From Trichoplax sp. H2 (taxonomy: Eukaryota; Placozoa; Uniplacotomia; Trichoplacea): a stretch of 64,000 nt of DNA. Each line of letters starts with the position of its first letter. Position 1 is the stretch's first letter. Both the position numbers and the translations under genes were made by a program. Location of the stretch: the NCBI GenBank assembly GCA_003344405.1, contig NOWV01000140.1, positions 124,001-188,000 on the forward strand, given 5' to 3'. The notes below the pieces were generated by a model that had not been told where the DNA came from, did no database searches, and worked only from the letters and a program-made list of their open reading frames with translations. This document shows positions 63,748 to 64,000 of this stretch, piece by piece.

Positions 63748-64000
63748 ATGCATACCAACGTTAGCTGTGAAGATAACATGACCGCTTTTCTCATTACACA
63801 TACTATGACAGCGACTGTTTTGCAAGCAACATCGATATCGTTATTTATTATTTCAAGTATTATGGGCAGTATGGCCATATGTTACATTATCTATAAAGAT
63901 AAAGCATTACATAATGTTACTGGAGCATTAGTAGCTAACTTAATGATGTCAGATTTTTGCGTGGCAGTACTCAACATGCCTGCTGCTTTAATATCTTGTA
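63748..64000 (+). CDS. Class A (rhodopsin-like) GPCR, N-terminal part, cut by window end
   Basis: From ATG at 63748 the frame is open for 84 codons to the window edge. The N-terminus has two glycosylation sequons (NVS at residues 4-6 and NMT at 10-12). TM1 is about residues 24-46 (ISLFIISSIMGSMAICYII). The first intracellular loop is short and basic (YKDKALHN). TM2 begins VANLMMSDFCVAVLNMP, with the conserved D2.50 and the following Pro. The Gly-Asn pair usual in TM1 is Gly-Ser here. An in-frame TAA lies upstream of the ATG. The ligand cannot be inferred. Animals such as placozoans carry large GPCR families, and this could be one of those. Confidence 0.75.
   Translation, partial: MHTNVSCEDNMTAFLITHTMTATVLQATSISLFIISSIMGSMAICYIIYKDKALHNVTGALVANLMMSDFCVAVLNMPAALISC

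Overview
The window is nuclear DNA from an animal with an AT-rich genome (roughly two thirds A+T) and many short GT-AG introns. The supporting evidence is a 58-exon lipid-transfer gene of the metazoan BLTP1/KIAA1109/tweek family, a nuclear gene for a mitochondrial ribosomal protein, and the start of a class A (rhodopsin-like) GPCR. Base composition, intron size and the near-vertebrate intron density of BLTP1 fit an early-branching metazoan such as a placozoan. That placement is inference and was not tested by any search.

Layout. (1) 1-15 kb: AT-rich. Short translated stretches recur on the minus strand, in the same frame but with stops and frameshifts. I read this as a decaying tandem array of an unrecognised multi-exon gene family, with the best-preserved exons near 0.2-0.7 kb and 6.2-7.2 kb. 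(2) 15.5-18.3 kb: GC content rises. There is a CT/GA inverted repeat and a cluster of TACTGTA palindromes, then MRPL22 on the plus strand (6 exons, 251 aa). (3) 18.3-19.35 kb: short tail-to-tail gap. (4) 19,352-42,203: complete BLTP1 on the minus strand, about 4,480 aa. I could close every exon phase. Intron 1 (2.6 kb) carries an array of about 8 units with a period of about 115-200 bp. (5) 42.2-44.3 kb: GC-rich upstream region of BLTP1, with a five-unit direct-repeat array, an AAGATGGCG (YY1-type) motif and a TGACGTCA (CRE) site. (6) 44.3-63.7 kb: no gene I can support, but four families of direct or tandem repeats, including a minisatellite whose unit is itself a dimer. (7) 63,748-64,000: first 84 residues of a class A GPCR, cut by the window edge.

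MRPL22 is a structural protein of the mitochondrial large ribosomal subunit. BLTP1 is an ER-anchored bridge that moves phospholipid at membrane contact sites. The two genes converge and share only general housekeeping character. Their upstream regions also share the TACTGTA-type palindromes and an AAGATGGCG-type motif, one of the few cross-links visible in the window. No tRNA, rRNA, CRISPR array or intact transposon was recognised.
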